Below, one piece after another: positions 36,306 to 46,930 of a stretch of DNA of 64,000 nt. Source of the DNA: Euonymus europaeus (Eukaryota > Streptophyta > Magnoliopsida > Celastrales > Celastraceae); the NCBI GenBank assembly GCA_963580455.1, contig OY756970.1:16244001-16308000 (forward strand). The letters are read 5' to 3'. Position 1 is the stretch's first letter. Every line of letters starts with the position of its first letter. The notes below the pieces were generated by a model. The model worked only from the letters and a program-made list of their open reading frames with translations, made no database searches and had not been told where the DNA came from. The position numbers were made by a program, and so were the translations under genes.

Positions 36306-37918
36306 ATGGGAAGAGGAAGAGTGGAGCTGAAGAGAATAGAGAACAAGATAAATCAGCAGGTGATATTTGCCAAGAGGAGGAATGGGTTGCTGAAGAAATA
36401 TTACGAGCTTTCAGGTAGCTCTCATCATCTTCTGCAATCGTGGCAGGCTCTATGAGTTCTCCAGCGGCCCTAGGTATTTCATGTGTATTATTTCCTACTT
36501 TATTCTCTTTCTTTTTCTAATTTCTATCAATGGCTGTTTGATCTGGGTTCTCTATATTAGATCTGAATCTGTCCAGTTTATATTATTAATTCCTTGCTCA
36601 TTTCTATGCTTTTATGAGTTTAATTACCAAAAAATTATGAGTTTAATTCATTTCCCTTACATTAAGAAAACTAAAAATTATTAACTATAATAAACTTTGC
36701 TGAAGTGTAGTGTTTTCTGGGTTCTTTTTTATTACTAAATATATATATAAATCTATTGTATACATATGGTTACAACTTACAACTAAAGCGCTCAGAATAG
36801 GGTCACAGATTAGGTTTTTAGAGTGAAAATGCTGGTCCTTTGAATGTCTAAATTAAAGGTGCACTACAACTCCACGTCCTTCAATTTTGTTCAAAAAGAT
36901 AGAATAATTAAATATTTCCTGTCTAAGAATCTTAGAGACCCATAGCTAACATTTACGTGAGTAAGTCTAAACAGAAAGAAGATGGTTCTTCTTTTTGAGG
37001 TTTTGGATAAGAAATTCTTATCCAAAACGAAAGTATCCGAGAATTTGTAGAACAGGTTCTACACACAGAGGATCACTGGCTATTCCTTGAACCTTCAGAC
37101 TGACAGGAATATTAATAGTGCAAGTAACACATGCAAAAGAGAGGAATAAAAAGCGAATTGGGTTGCAGACATCTTTTGGGTCTACCACTGATAAGACAGA
37201 TAGATACTTTATGTTGCTAATTTCCTTTCAATTTCTTAGTTTTAACACACTTTTAAATACTTGTTCTGATCTTGATCAAAATCTTTTTATCAAGATATAG
37301 ATGATACTAATATCCCTTGAAACATTTTTAGATTGTCTGATGCTTCTTGCTGCCAAATTGCAACGAATAAGCTATGTTCCTTTTAAAAGGAGGTACTGTA
37401 CTTGTCGAGTCGAACTACCTATTATGATAATCGAAAGTTATGTTTTATATGTTCTATGTCTAACTCTTGGTTATCAACCTTTTGATTTTCTTTGATATGG
37501 AATTACATGTGTGGGTTCACTCCTAAAACTAATCTATGTCATAACAAATGAATGGGAGTATTTTTTTTTATTTAAAAAAAGAGGAGATTTTATATCATGA
37601 AAGGAGAAGAAAAACCTTTCTTCGAAGGCACATAATGCATGGGTTAATAACTTAACCCATGATGAAATGAAGGAAATAAGCAAAGAGATGAAAACATAAA
37701 GACATACAAAGAAGATAACTAAGTATTGAGTCTCACAGCCGGAATTTCCATTTGATCCATTCTAAGCAAGCCTTTTGCTTTCTCAGTAAGTTCCGTCAAG
37801 CTGCTAAACATCTCAGAATTTCTACTATTTATGGTAGCCATAAAGTCAACAATGAATGGCAAAGTGTTAAGTTACTAAGGTTCATTTTGGATAAATGGTG
37901 TTTTAGCTCAAACATTTA

Positions 37919-37953
<35 letters not shown>

Positions 37954-38908
37954 TGTGCGCTTTCTTTGGGAACCCAATATTAGATAAATGTACTCAGTTT
38001 GACATGCAGTGACTAAATAATCCAAAATGTCTAATGATATGATCTTAGCTATAATGTTGTTTAACTAGAACATTTAATTTCCTATGTTGGTCGACTAATT
38101 AAACAAATATCAAACATATATGATCCGGTATACTTTAACATATTCTCGCACTCATTAAAGACATTTTGATAAGGAAACTATATATGAACCAAGCTAACAA
38201 AATGCACACCTTCTCTCCAAAAATTTTTCAATGTTACAGTGTTACTGACTCATTTTGGGTTCCAACTGAAGCATGGCCAAAACACTTGAGAGGTATCAAA
38301 CATTAATTCACTTATGGATCAATGGAGACGAATGGAGAAGGAAAAGACACACAGGTGGAGATTGTCTTTTATTAGGATTCTACTACTGATCACTACATGT
38401 TAGTTTATTTTCTTTGCTGGCTGTGTTTGATTTTCCCAAAACCCTTTGGCGCCTGATGAACTTAATTATTTAGACAAAAATCTAATTTGTGAATTGTTCT
38501 CAAGCAGAGTAGTTATCAGGAATATGTGAGACAAAAAACCAAAGTCGAAGTCTTACAACGTTCGCAGAGGTAATCCAATCATGTACAGTTCTCCCAAAAC
38601 ATTTTTTCCCTGCGGGAATCTTCTTGGTTAAGACTTGGTGGATTTGGCCTCCAGGGAGCTAGAAAGGCTTGAGCATCAGCTGGACTCATCATTGAGGCAA
38701 ATTAGGTCAAGCAAGGGGTGTGTGTGTGTGTGTGTATAAAGTGATATCCATTAAACATAAATTGCTTTCTCCAACTTATTTGTCTTAGTCTATTTGTCCA
38801 TTCAATCTCTGCAGAGCCAATTTATGCATAATCAACTTGCTGAGCTTCAGAGGAAGGTAAGTCCATTTCACTCTGAATAATTCAATATTGCACACAACCC
38901 CATATACA

Positions 38909-38973
<65 letters not shown>

Positions 38974-39693
38974 TACTCCATTGAAAATTGGTATTGCTCT
39001 TAATTTGCTGCCTCTTCAGGAAGAAACGCTGCTAGAAGCCAACAGAGAATTAAGGAAGAAGGTACAATAACTATTCCTAGAGCTCCTTTGCAAGTTAACT
39101 TCTTTACTAGGTAAAGAGTTTTTTCCATCTCTTTCTGTGGTTGTCCAAATTGAGGCCGGAAAACACAAAATCTCCGGTCAGTTTTCATGTTTCTGTGCTT
39201 GTTCAATCCTGTTTCTCATTTCTGTTTATTGAGAGTGAATCCACATGTAATCCCAAATTGACAAAATGAAAGAAAACAATGGGTTTATAACCAAGAATTC
39301 GACCTAGAGACATTAAATATCCAACTCTTATGTTTAAGCCTGACACTGTAACTCAAAAGCTCTGAGTACCCACTCTCATGCAAATTTTGAATAACTAAAT
39401 GCAACAGTTGGAGGATTCAAATGCTCACATGCGACCATTGGAAGCTGGGTACCAAGGCCTTGCCCCGCAGGCTGCTCCAACCGAGGGTTTTTTTCGAGCC
39501 TTTACGCTGCAATAACTGCAAATAGGGTAATTCTTCCTCAAGCATGAATTTTTACGTCATTTTTGGCAGTTTCTTTACCTAAATATTTTTCTTTTTCTTT
39601 TTGGATCGATACAGTTACCATATGGAGTCAACAGATCAAGCGAATGGCGCCACCCGACACATCAAGCAATTCAACCCTGGTTGGATGCTTTGA
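36306..39693 (+). pseudogene. SEPALLATA-type (SEP4/RIN-like) MADS-box pseudogene
   Basis: The exon remnants of a SEP gene are in correct order. Exon 1 (36306-36473) has [19 protein letters not shown] and a MADS domain ending [10 protein letters not shown] short exon 2 near 38273 has SMAKTLERYQ. K-box exons have SYQEYVRQKTKVEVLQRSQR (about 38510-38570), LERLEHQLDSSLRQIRSSK (to 38717), FMHNQLAELQRK (about 38816-38857) and EETLLEANRELRKK (39020-39061). Then come LEDSNAHMRPLEAGYQG..TEGFF (39408 onward) and a final exon ending FNPGWML plus stop. Four lesions are visible. About 17 nt are missing near 36413, where the VLCDAE codons should be. The exon 4 acceptor at 38614-38615 is GG, not AG. A TAA at 38629-38631 replaces an expected GAA. 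Another in-frame TAA lies at 39513-39515. The ordinary intron structure excludes a processed copy. The TEGFF and GWML tails favour the SEP4/RIN branch. Confidence 0.85.
38904..38971 (+). repeat. CATA/TA microsatellite
   Basis: A compound CATA tetranucleotide run followed by a TA run lies inside an intron of the MADS pseudogene. A second TA run at 37922-37950 and a TG run near 38719-38734 lie in its other introns. Confidence 0.85.
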
Positions 39694-41412
39694 TATTTTG
39701 TGAAGTTACGTAAACTGTACAAGTGGTTTTCCTCGAAGAACCAAAAAATTCAAAGAAAGTAGAAGTTATATTGCTGGTCTGGTTGTATATGTATCCATTT
39801 CTATTCTTCTTCATAAAGCTTCAACTTGTTGGGCGGTGATAAACCCCATGTGGGGTCATCACAATAAAACCTACAAAGACTTTGCCTTTGATGTTTAAAA
39901 GGAAGGGAGACTCAAAAATAAGATTGGTAAGGAAAAGATCAATTTAAAGTTGTCGTGTAATAAATGTTAGGAAGACTTTTATCTTATAACTTAAAGTGTT
40001 ACCATACGTATCTCATAATTTGATTTGGATAGTCGCTTGGTGTCACGCTTGCATTCAATGCAAGGCTTGGCAAACTCCTATAAATAGGAGTTTTACTTGC
40101 AGAGTAAAGTACACACAACACAACGAGAGCAGGAAAGAATTATTGCATATATTTCATGCAGAGATAGAGTAATACTTGCAAAGAGAGAGTGAGTTCATGC
40201 ATAGTGTGTTTGTAGAGAAAGAGTGAGTGATTATATACTGGGTACATTTGAGATTTGGCTGGTAATTTCAAGCTGTAGTTCCACTCTTGTATCTCGTAGT
40301 GTAATTACCATGAATACAGAAAATACTAAAAAAGAAAACCTAAAAACTGACAAATTATAAAATAAAATAAAAATTGGCCGAAAAATCATCGAAACGTCCA
40401 TTTTTTGAGGCTGAAATTAAAGATGAAGGTTTTGTTGTCTTTATAAGGAAAATAATTTTTTGAAAAAAAAACCTTTCGGAGTATACATGAACCATAAAAA
40501 GATCCATAGCCGGCTATCATTTTAGTGCAGTATGATTTGAAACCACGGTGGTGAGGTGGTGTGCTGGTGACTGGTGTGACCAGTCAGTGTAGAAAACTAC
40601 AACTAGCATGCACTGCAAGTAGATCTTGTGAAAGAAACACTTCAATGAGTTAGCTGGTTGTGGGCCTAATTATATAAGCCCAATGAATAGTTTCTTTCAA
40701 TGTGGTCCTATAAGTACAACCCTCTTCAATAGCCTCAACATTTAGAATTGCAGTTATTAGCTAGAGGGCTAGACACAAGTCTGACATCGTATAAGCTGAT
40801 GTGTAGAGAGAAGTTGAGCTTATAAGCTCAGCGTATAAACTAACATATACGCTCTATCAAACATATTTGTATGCATGCAGATCCCCCAATCTGCATGGTG
40901 TTTGATGGGATCTTATCATTTCAACCCTCTGGAGCTTGCATGTCTCCGAGTAGTGGCTAAGAAGACTTCAATCATACTTTGTTGGTCTTCTTTTCTTTGA
41001 GTATGGATTTCATTTTTTTTGTGTGGCCCCATTCTAAATACTTAGTCATTGTTTGATCGCCACTATATTGCCCGTTGATCTTGGGCATACTAATTTGGCG
41101 TAAGCCAGTTCTCTCGATGTCAATGATGAAGACTAATGATTGCAGGCGCAGGATGATGCTCCGAGCTCATAAGTTAGAACCCAACTCTTTATTGAAAATT
41201 CAAGTAGATAACATAAGATTTGTACTCCCTTATAAGCTAAAATAGTAACCCTATGTGGATGTGAAATCTTACCATCCTCATCTTACTTTTAGAGTTTAGG
41301 GCAAGAAGCAGACAATGGAAGAACATATATAACATCAAAAAAAGTGTAAATATTATATTGGGAACTTTGGCGGGTCCCAGAAATGGTAGTGGTGGATCAA
41401 TCCATGAATGCG
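39694..41412. other. Intergenic DNA between the SEP-like relic and the copia element
   Basis: No gene is supported. At about 40076-40091 a perfect inverted repeat, CTCCTATAAATAGGAG, encloses a TATA box and is followed by leader-like purine-rich sequence, as in LTR promoters, but no second LTR or target duplication was located. Around 40790-40870, runs such as GTATAAGCTGATGTG and GAGCTTATAAGCTC look like the end of a small inverted-repeat element. Confidence 0.4.
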
Positions 41413-41417
41413 TGTAC

Positions 41418-41695
41418 TGTTGAATTGAGTGAATGCAACTGTCTTGAAGAATAATGAATGAAGAACAGAAGAAACTTGCAGAGAAAATTGAATGAATCTC
41501 ATTCTCATTAAAATTGATTCTTCACAGAGTATGTACACACATATATATATAGCTAAGCTATCTTTCTAATAATAGTAACTCTCTGATGATAGTAAGTGTC
41601 GCGTGTGTCAAAAACTGTTACAACAGAATGCCAACTCAGTAACCAAGTTGCACGTTGATACTTCAGCAGTTCAGCACGCTGAACATCATCTAATA
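41418..41695 (-). repeat. 3' LTR of the copia element
   Basis: A 278-bp direct repeat of 46249-46526. In plus-strand reading it begins TGTTGAATTGAGTG and ends CATCATCTAATA. Confidence 0.95.
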
Positions 41696-41706
41696 CTCCC
41701 CCTCAA
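41696..41706 (-). other. Polypurine tract
   Basis: On the minus strand TTGAGGGGGAG directly precedes the 3' LTR. It overlaps the last bases of the polyprotein frame, including its stop codon at 41703-41705. Confidence 0.85.
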
Positions 41707-44700
41707 GAGGAATGAATGTCAAGCACATTCATCTTGGAAAGTAGAGTATGGAAAGGGAGAGAACCCAGAGGTTTGGTTAGGATGTCTGCAATCTGGTTTT
41801 TAGAAGAAAGATGAAATGTCTTTATAGTTCCTTCAAGTATTTTGTCACGAACAACATGACAATCGATCTCGATGTGTTTCGTCCTTTCATGAAACACGGG
41901 GTTGGCGGCTATATGCAAGGCTGCCTTACTATCACAGAATAATGAAGCAGGCTGGTCATGTAGAATTTGAAGATCTTTCAGCAAATAAAGCAACCAGGTG
42001 ATCTCACAAGTAGTGGTGGCAAGAGCTCTATACTCAGCCTCAGCTGAGGAGCGGGAAATAGTAGATTGTTTCTTTGATTTCCATGAAATCAAAGACTGGT
42101 CGAGAAAAATGCAATATCCAGTAATAGATTTTCTGGTATCAACACACCCACCCCAATCCGAATCACTAAAAGCCTTTATTTGAAGAGAAGATGATGCTGA
42201 GAAAAATAACCCTTGAGCTGGGTTGTGCTTAATGTATCGCAAAACTCGATAAGCTGCATCAAGATGTACCTTGGCAGGTTTGTCCAAAAATTGGCTCAAC
42301 TGCTGAACAGAAAAACACAATTCTGGTCTTGTGCTAGTAAGATAAAGTAAACGACCAATAAGCCTTCTGTATGAAGTGGTGTCAGACAACAAATCCTTAT
42401 TAGTTTGACAGAGCTTGAGATTAGACTCCATGGGAAATGTAACTGGCTTACAACCCAAGTAACCAGCATCTTCCAAGATATCTGTAGCATACTTGCGTTG
42501 GCAAATAGAAATCCCTTTTGTGGTTCTGGCAATTTCCAAGCCAAGAAAGTACTTGAGAGTACCCAAATCTTTGATCTTGAATGTGGCATCCAGTGAAGTC
42601 TTCAATAAACTGATGCGTGATAAATCATTACTTGCAACAATTATATCATCGACATAGACCAATAAGGCAATGAAATAAGTAGAATGATGTTGAGTAAAAA
42701 AAGAATAATCAGATTTGGATTGGCTGAAACCTTGACTTAACAAGAAAGTAGTCAATTTGGAAAACCATTGCCTTGAGGCTTGTTTAAGGCCATACAAGGA
42801 CTTACGAAGTTTGCAAACCAGTGGGGCACCAAATCTGTGAGAAAGCTCCCCCTCACTGTGATAACCAGGTGGCATAGTCATGTAAACCTCTTCATGAAGA
42901 TCCCCATGCAGAAATGCATTATTGACATCCATTTGGTGTAAATGCCAACCTTTAATGGCTGCCAATGCTAAAAACAATCGAATGGTACTCATCTTAGCAA
43001 CGGGTGAAAAAGTATCTAAATAGTCCACTCCATATTTTTGCGTATAGCCTTTAGCAACTAAACGAGCCTTGAATCGCTCAATAGTTCCATCAGCCCTATA
43101 CTTGATACGATACACCCATTTACAGCCAATGGGTTGCTTGTGAGGTGGTAGTTGTACCACTGTCCAGGTATGATTAGCCTCTAAAGCTGTGAGTTCATTT
43201 TGCATTGCAGCTTGCCAAGCAGAATCTTTAGATGCCTCATGATAAGTACGAGGTTCTGTATGGGATGAAATAGACAGACAAAATTTCTTGTGGGTTTGGG
43301 ACAAAGAATTATAGGCAAGAACTTTGGAAATGGGATATTGAGAAGTACTGATGATAGGTAGAGTGGAAGAAAGATTGCAATGATAATTCTTTAGGTAAGA
43401 AGGGGGTTTAGATGACCTTGTTGATTTGCGGAGGGGTGGTGAATTGTGCATGGGTGGTGGAGAAGCAGGAACAGAAGTGGTTGGGGAGGAAGAATGAGCT
43501 GGGGAGGAAGAATGATCACCAGGTAAGACTGGTGGAGGAATTGAAATATGAGACAAGGAATCAGGTGTTGTTGGGGTTGTGATAGAACGAGATGGACCAA
43601 GAGTTGGAGAAAGAGGTGGGGTAGAACTAGAAGGTGAGGCGTGAAAAGTAGATAAATCTACCAGATTAGGGGTGAAACTTTGGGTAAGGGTTTGAAAAGA
43701 ATGTAACAATGAGGATTTGGCATAGGGAAATATGGTTTCATGAAAAACCACATCCCTGGAAAGAAAATATGTATGAGTTTGGAGGTTATACAATTTATAA
43801 CCTTTGACACCAGTAGGGTAGCCAAGAAAGAGACAAGGAACAGCTCTAGCATCAAATTTTGTTCTTTGTCTATGAAGAGTGGATACAAAACATAAACAAC
43901 CAAAAACTCGTAAATGAGAATATAATGGTTGTTTTGAATGAAGTTTTTGGTAGGGAGTTAAATTGGATAAAGTTGGAGAAGGGATTCTATTGATAAGATA
44001 TGCTGCAGTAAGGACACAATCCCCCCAAAAAGAAAGTGGCAAATGAGCCTGAAACCTAAGTGATCGAGCAACATTAAGGAGATGCTGATGTTTTCTTTCA
44101 ACAACTGAGTTTTGTTGAGGAGTTTCAACACAAGAAGTTTGATGCAAGATACCTGAGGAAGAATAAAACACAGGCATTTGGAATTCTAGGCCATTATCAG
44201 TCCGGATGACTTGAACTTGAAGATGAAACTGGATCCAAATAAGTTTGACGAAGGACTGCAGAATAGTGGAAGTTTCTGACTTATATTTCATAAGATACAC
44301 CCATGTGCACTTAGTGTAATCGTCCACAATACTTAGAAAATATTGCTGACCTCCTAAGGTAGGAGTAGAACAAGGTCCCCAGATGTCACAATGAATTAAA
44401 GCAAAAGGTAATGATGTAACACTGTTGCTATGTGGAAATTGAAGTCGTTTTTGTTTAGCTAAAGGACAAATAGGACAAATCAAATGCTTATTTGAAGAAA
44501 TATTTGGTACATGAGTACGAAGAACCTGTAAAGGTGGTAATGACAAATGACCAAGCCTATAATGCCATAGATCAAACAAAGAACAATTATTAGTAACTGT
44601 AGAAGCAGTAGTACTGTTTTTGTGATTACAGGAAGTAGAACAAGCAACAGGTGTTTTATTAAAAGAAAAAGAAGCTGAGGACAATTGCTTTGAAAGATAG

Positions 44701-46157
44701 TAGAGTCCATTGGATTCTCTACCCACTCCAATCGTCATCCATGTAGGTAGGGCCTGAATGAAACAAGATGAAGATGTGAAAATCAGTGCATGATTAGAAT
44801 TTTTGACTAGTTTACTGACAGACAAGAGATTGGATGTAAAACTGGGAATGCATAAAACACCAGTAAGAAGAAGATAAGGATTGAGTTGAACAGTGCCTAT
44901 ATGAGTAACCTTAGCAGTTTGTCCATTAGGCAAATTTACAGCACTATTTATGGGAGAAGGAGGTGAAGTATATAAAGCTGAATCAAAGATCATATGGTCA
45001 GTAGCTCCCGTGTCAACTATCCAAGTCAGATTTTTGGCAGGAGACAACAAAGAGGAAGTGGAGAAAACTGAGGAAGAAATTGGTATACCTGTAGAAGCAT
45101 GAACAACATGATTGGCAGCTGAGGGACCATTGCTAGAAGACGAAATCAGGGCCAATAATTTCTGACATTGATCCATCGTAAAGGGAACTTGATTAGCTGA
45201 AGAGAATGGTGCTGGTGATGGAGAAGCAGCAACTTCAAGTTGTTGAACATTATTGGCATGTGAATTCTTTCCTTTGGTAAACTTAAAACCAGTGGGAAAT
45301 CCATGCAAACGATAACATTTTTCCTGCGTATGTCCAGTTTTGCCACAGTGAGTGCAGATAGCAGTTTTATTGGAAGAATTTCGTCCTGTGTTGGTCTTTG
45401 CAAGAAGAGCAGATGCTTCCACAACAGGTGAAGTAATAGTAGTAATTTCTCTTTGAATCTCTGCTTGTAAAACAGTGGAGAAAACTTTATTGATGCTAGG
45501 CAAAGGATCAGTCAATAAAATTCTGTCCTTAACAGGATCATAAAATTCTTGTAAACCATTCAGAAATTTGACCACATAATCCTCATGTTGATATAAGGCA
45601 ATCTTTGCCAAAGCTCCACAAACACAAGTAGGTGTACATTCACAAGCAGGTATTGGCCTAAAAGCCATTAATTCATCCCAAAGAGATTTCAACTGATGAA
45701 AATAGGTTGTGACTGAGTTGGATCCTTGAATCAAAGAACCAATATGACGTTGTAATTGAGATATCCGAGCACGATTACCTCTAGAGAAACGTTCTTCCAG
45801 ATCCAACCATAGTTCTCTAGCAGAATTGACATAAGCCACAGTAGAGGCAATTTCCTTGATGACTGAATTGCAAATCCAAGATTGGACCATGCTATTGTTG
45901 GCAATCCAAATAGCATAATTAGGATCTGTAATTGCAGGTTGCCCCATGGAGCCATCGATGAAACCAATCTTGCGTTTTGCTTGTAGAGACATGACCAAAG
46001 TTCTTCTCCATGGACCATAGTTCTCTGAGTTGAGTAATTCTGTAGTCAGAACTTGATTTGGATTGTCATTATTAGACAAATGATAGGAGCTTTGAGGATC
46101 TTGAAGCGGTGATGGTGTTTTGACAGATTCGAGTGCCATGATCAGTGAAGAAATCAA
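41703..46157 (-). CDS. Copia Gag-Pol polyprotein, intact, up to 1484 aa
   Basis: Encodes all proteins of the retrotransposon in copia order. The N-terminal gag region has LLNSENYGPWRRTLVMSL, and a zinc knuckle CTHCGKTGHTQEKC lies at about residues 268-281. The aspartic protease is at about 378 (WIVDTGATDH), then the pre-integrase segment (LWHYRLGHLS, CPICPLAKQ). The integrase core has its acidic triad at about 589 (HCDIWG), 651 (RTDNG) and 686 (VERKH). Reverse transcriptase carries YVDDIIV at about 1167. RNase H has SDSDWGG at about 1331 and SSAEAEYRAL at about 1370. There is no internal stop or frameshift. The first Met gives MISSLIMALESV; the second Met (MALESV, 46139) is an equally likely start. 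Confidence 0.95.
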   Translation of the reverse strand: MISSLIMALESVKTPSPLQDPQSSYHLSNNDNPNQVLTTELLNSENYGPWRRTLVMSLQAKRKIGFIDGSMGQPAITDPNYAIWIANNSMVQSWICNSVIKEIASTVAYVNSARELWLDLEERFSRGNRARISQLQRHIGSLIQGSNSVTTYFHQLKSLWDELMAFRPIPACECTPTCVCGALAKIALYQHEDYVVKFLNGLQEFYDPVKDRILLTDPLPSINKVFSTVLQAEIQREITTITSPVVEASALLAKTNTGRNSSNKTAICTHCGKTGHTQEKCYRLHGFPTGFKFTKGKNSHANNVQQLEVAASPSPAPFSSANQVPFTMDQCQKLLALISSSSNGPSAANHVVHASTGIPISSSVFSTSSLLSPAKNLTWIVDTGATDHMIFDSALYTSPPSPINSAVNLPNGQTAKVTHIGTVQLNPYLLLTGVLCIPSFTSNLLSVSKLVKNSNHALIFTSSSCFIQALPTWMTIGVGRESNGLYYLSKQLSSASFSFNKTPVACSTSCNHKNSTTASTVTNNCSLFDLWHYRLGHLSLPPLQVLRTHVPNISSNKHLICPICPLAKQKRLQFPHSNSVTSLPFALIHCDIWGPCSTPTLGGQQYFLSIVDDYTKCTWVYLMKYKSETSTILQSFVKLIWIQFHLQVQVIRTDNGLEFQMPVFYSSSGILHQTSCVETPQQNSVVERKHQHLLNVARSLRFQAHLPLSFWGDCVLTAAYLINRIPSPTLSNLTPYQKLHSKQPLYSHLRVFGCLCFVSTLHRQRTKFDARAVPCLFLGYPTGVKGYKLYNLQTHTYFLSRDVVFHETIFPYAKSSLLHSFQTLTQSFTPNLVDLSTFHASPSSSTPPLSPTLGPSRSITTPTTPDSLSHISIPPPVLPGDHSSSPAHSSSPTTSVPASPPPMHNSPPLRKSTRSSKPPSYLKNYHCNLSSTLPIISTSQYPISKVLAYNSLSQTHKKFCLSISSHTEPRTYHEASKDSAWQAAMQNELTALEANHTWTVVQLPPHKQPIGCKWVYRIKYRADGTIERFKARLVAKGYTQKYGVDYLDTFSPVAKMSTIRLFLALAAIKGWHLHQMDVNNAFLHGDLHEEVYMTMPPGYHSEGELSHRFGAPLVCKLRKSLYGLKQASRQWFSKLTTFLLSQGFSQSKSDYSFFTQHHSTYFIALLVYVDDIIVASNDLSRISLLKTSLDATFKIKDLGTLKYFLGLEIARTTKGISICQRKYATDILEDAGYLGCKPVTFPMESNLKLCQTNKDLLSDTTSYRRLIGRLLYLTSTRPELCFSVQQLSQFLDKPAKVHLDAAYRVLRYIKHNPAQGLFFSASSSLQIKAFSDSDWGGCVDTRKSITGYCIFLDQSLISWKSKKQSTISRSSAEAEYRALATTTCEITWLLYLLKDLQILHDQPASLFCDSKAALHIAANPVFHERTKHIEIDCHVVRDKILEGTIKTFHLSSKNQIADILTKPLGSLPFHTLLSKMNVLDIHSS

Positions 46158-46236
46158 GAATGATCGATGAAGAAATCAAGAAAAGTAGATAACGAATTGC
46201 TAAGACAGTTACAGATGCAAAGAAATTAAAGAAACC

Positions 46237-46248
46237 GCTCTGATACCA
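46237..46248 (-). other. Primer-binding site, initiator methionine tRNA
   Basis: On the minus strand TGGTATCAGAGC follows the 5' LTR without a gap. It is complementary to the 3' end of the plant initiator tRNA-Met, the standard primer of copia elements. Confidence 0.9.
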
Positions 46249-46526
46249 TGTTGAATTGAGTGAATGCAACTGTCTTGAAGAATAATGAATGAAGAACAGA
46301 AGAAACTTGCAGAGAAAATTGAATGAATCTCATTCTCATTAAAATTGATTCTTCACAGAGTATGTACACACATATATATATAGCTAAGCTATCTTTCTAA
46401 TAATAGTAACTCTCTGATGATAGTAAGTGTCGCGTGTGTCAAAAACTGTTACAACAGAATGCCAACTCAGTAACCAAGTTGCACGTTGATACTTCAGCAG
46501 TTCAGCACGCTGAACATCATCTAATA
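46249..46526 (-). repeat. 5' LTR of the copia element
   Basis: A 278-bp direct repeat of 41418-41695, on the upstream side for the minus-strand polyprotein. It abuts the primer-binding site. Confidence 0.95.
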
Positions 46527-46531
46527 TGTAC

Positions 46532-46930
46532 CAAGTACCAACCGCACGTGCATGATGGATGAGTTAAAAGAAATTATTGTTCTTCCTCCTAGCTAGCTCC
46601 CCACGAGCTTAGATTCCTCCGGTTTAGCCTTATTTGTTAATACGCAACCCATGGTGTGGAACCTGTGCAGCTCTTTTTAGTGAGTAAATCCCACTTCAGA
46701 TTTTTTCCTCATCCAACACCTTCTAGCTATAAATCTCTTTCTTATTGACGAGTTTTTTTTCCCTTCCATTTAATAATTATTATTTAATTAATTACAAATA
46801 TAGCTATGTGAATTTTTTTTTGTTTTTTGTTTTTTGTTTTTACTGATAACAACGTCACTTTCATTAAATTTTTATGAATGACGTTGTATGCAACGTAGTC
46901 ATTCTTTTTTTATTATTGTCAACAATGTCA
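46532..46930. other. Short gap between the copia element and the LINE relic
   Basis: AT-rich with T runs. No gene or clear repeat was recognised. Confidence 0.4.

Larger units (their letters stand above)
41413..46531 (-). mobile_element. Complete Ty1/copia LTR retrotransposon with near-zero divergence between LTRs
   Basis: The element occupies 41418-46526 (5109 bp) and is flanked by the target duplication TGTAC (41413-41417 and 46527-46531). Two direct LTRs of exactly 278 bp (41418-41695 and 46249-46526) show no difference that I could find by eye. Transcription is on the minus strand: the primer-binding site TGGTATCAGAGC abuts the right LTR, and a polypurine tract abuts the left LTR. One continuous polyprotein frame fills the interior. 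The LTR runs TG...TA on the plus strand (TA...CA in coding sense) instead of TG...CA. All of this indicates a recent insertion that may still be able to move. Confidence 0.95.

Noticed and set aside
36197..36418. 73-codon frame considered as an independent small protein
   Set aside because: It reads the MADS exon of the SEP-like relic in the wrong frame.
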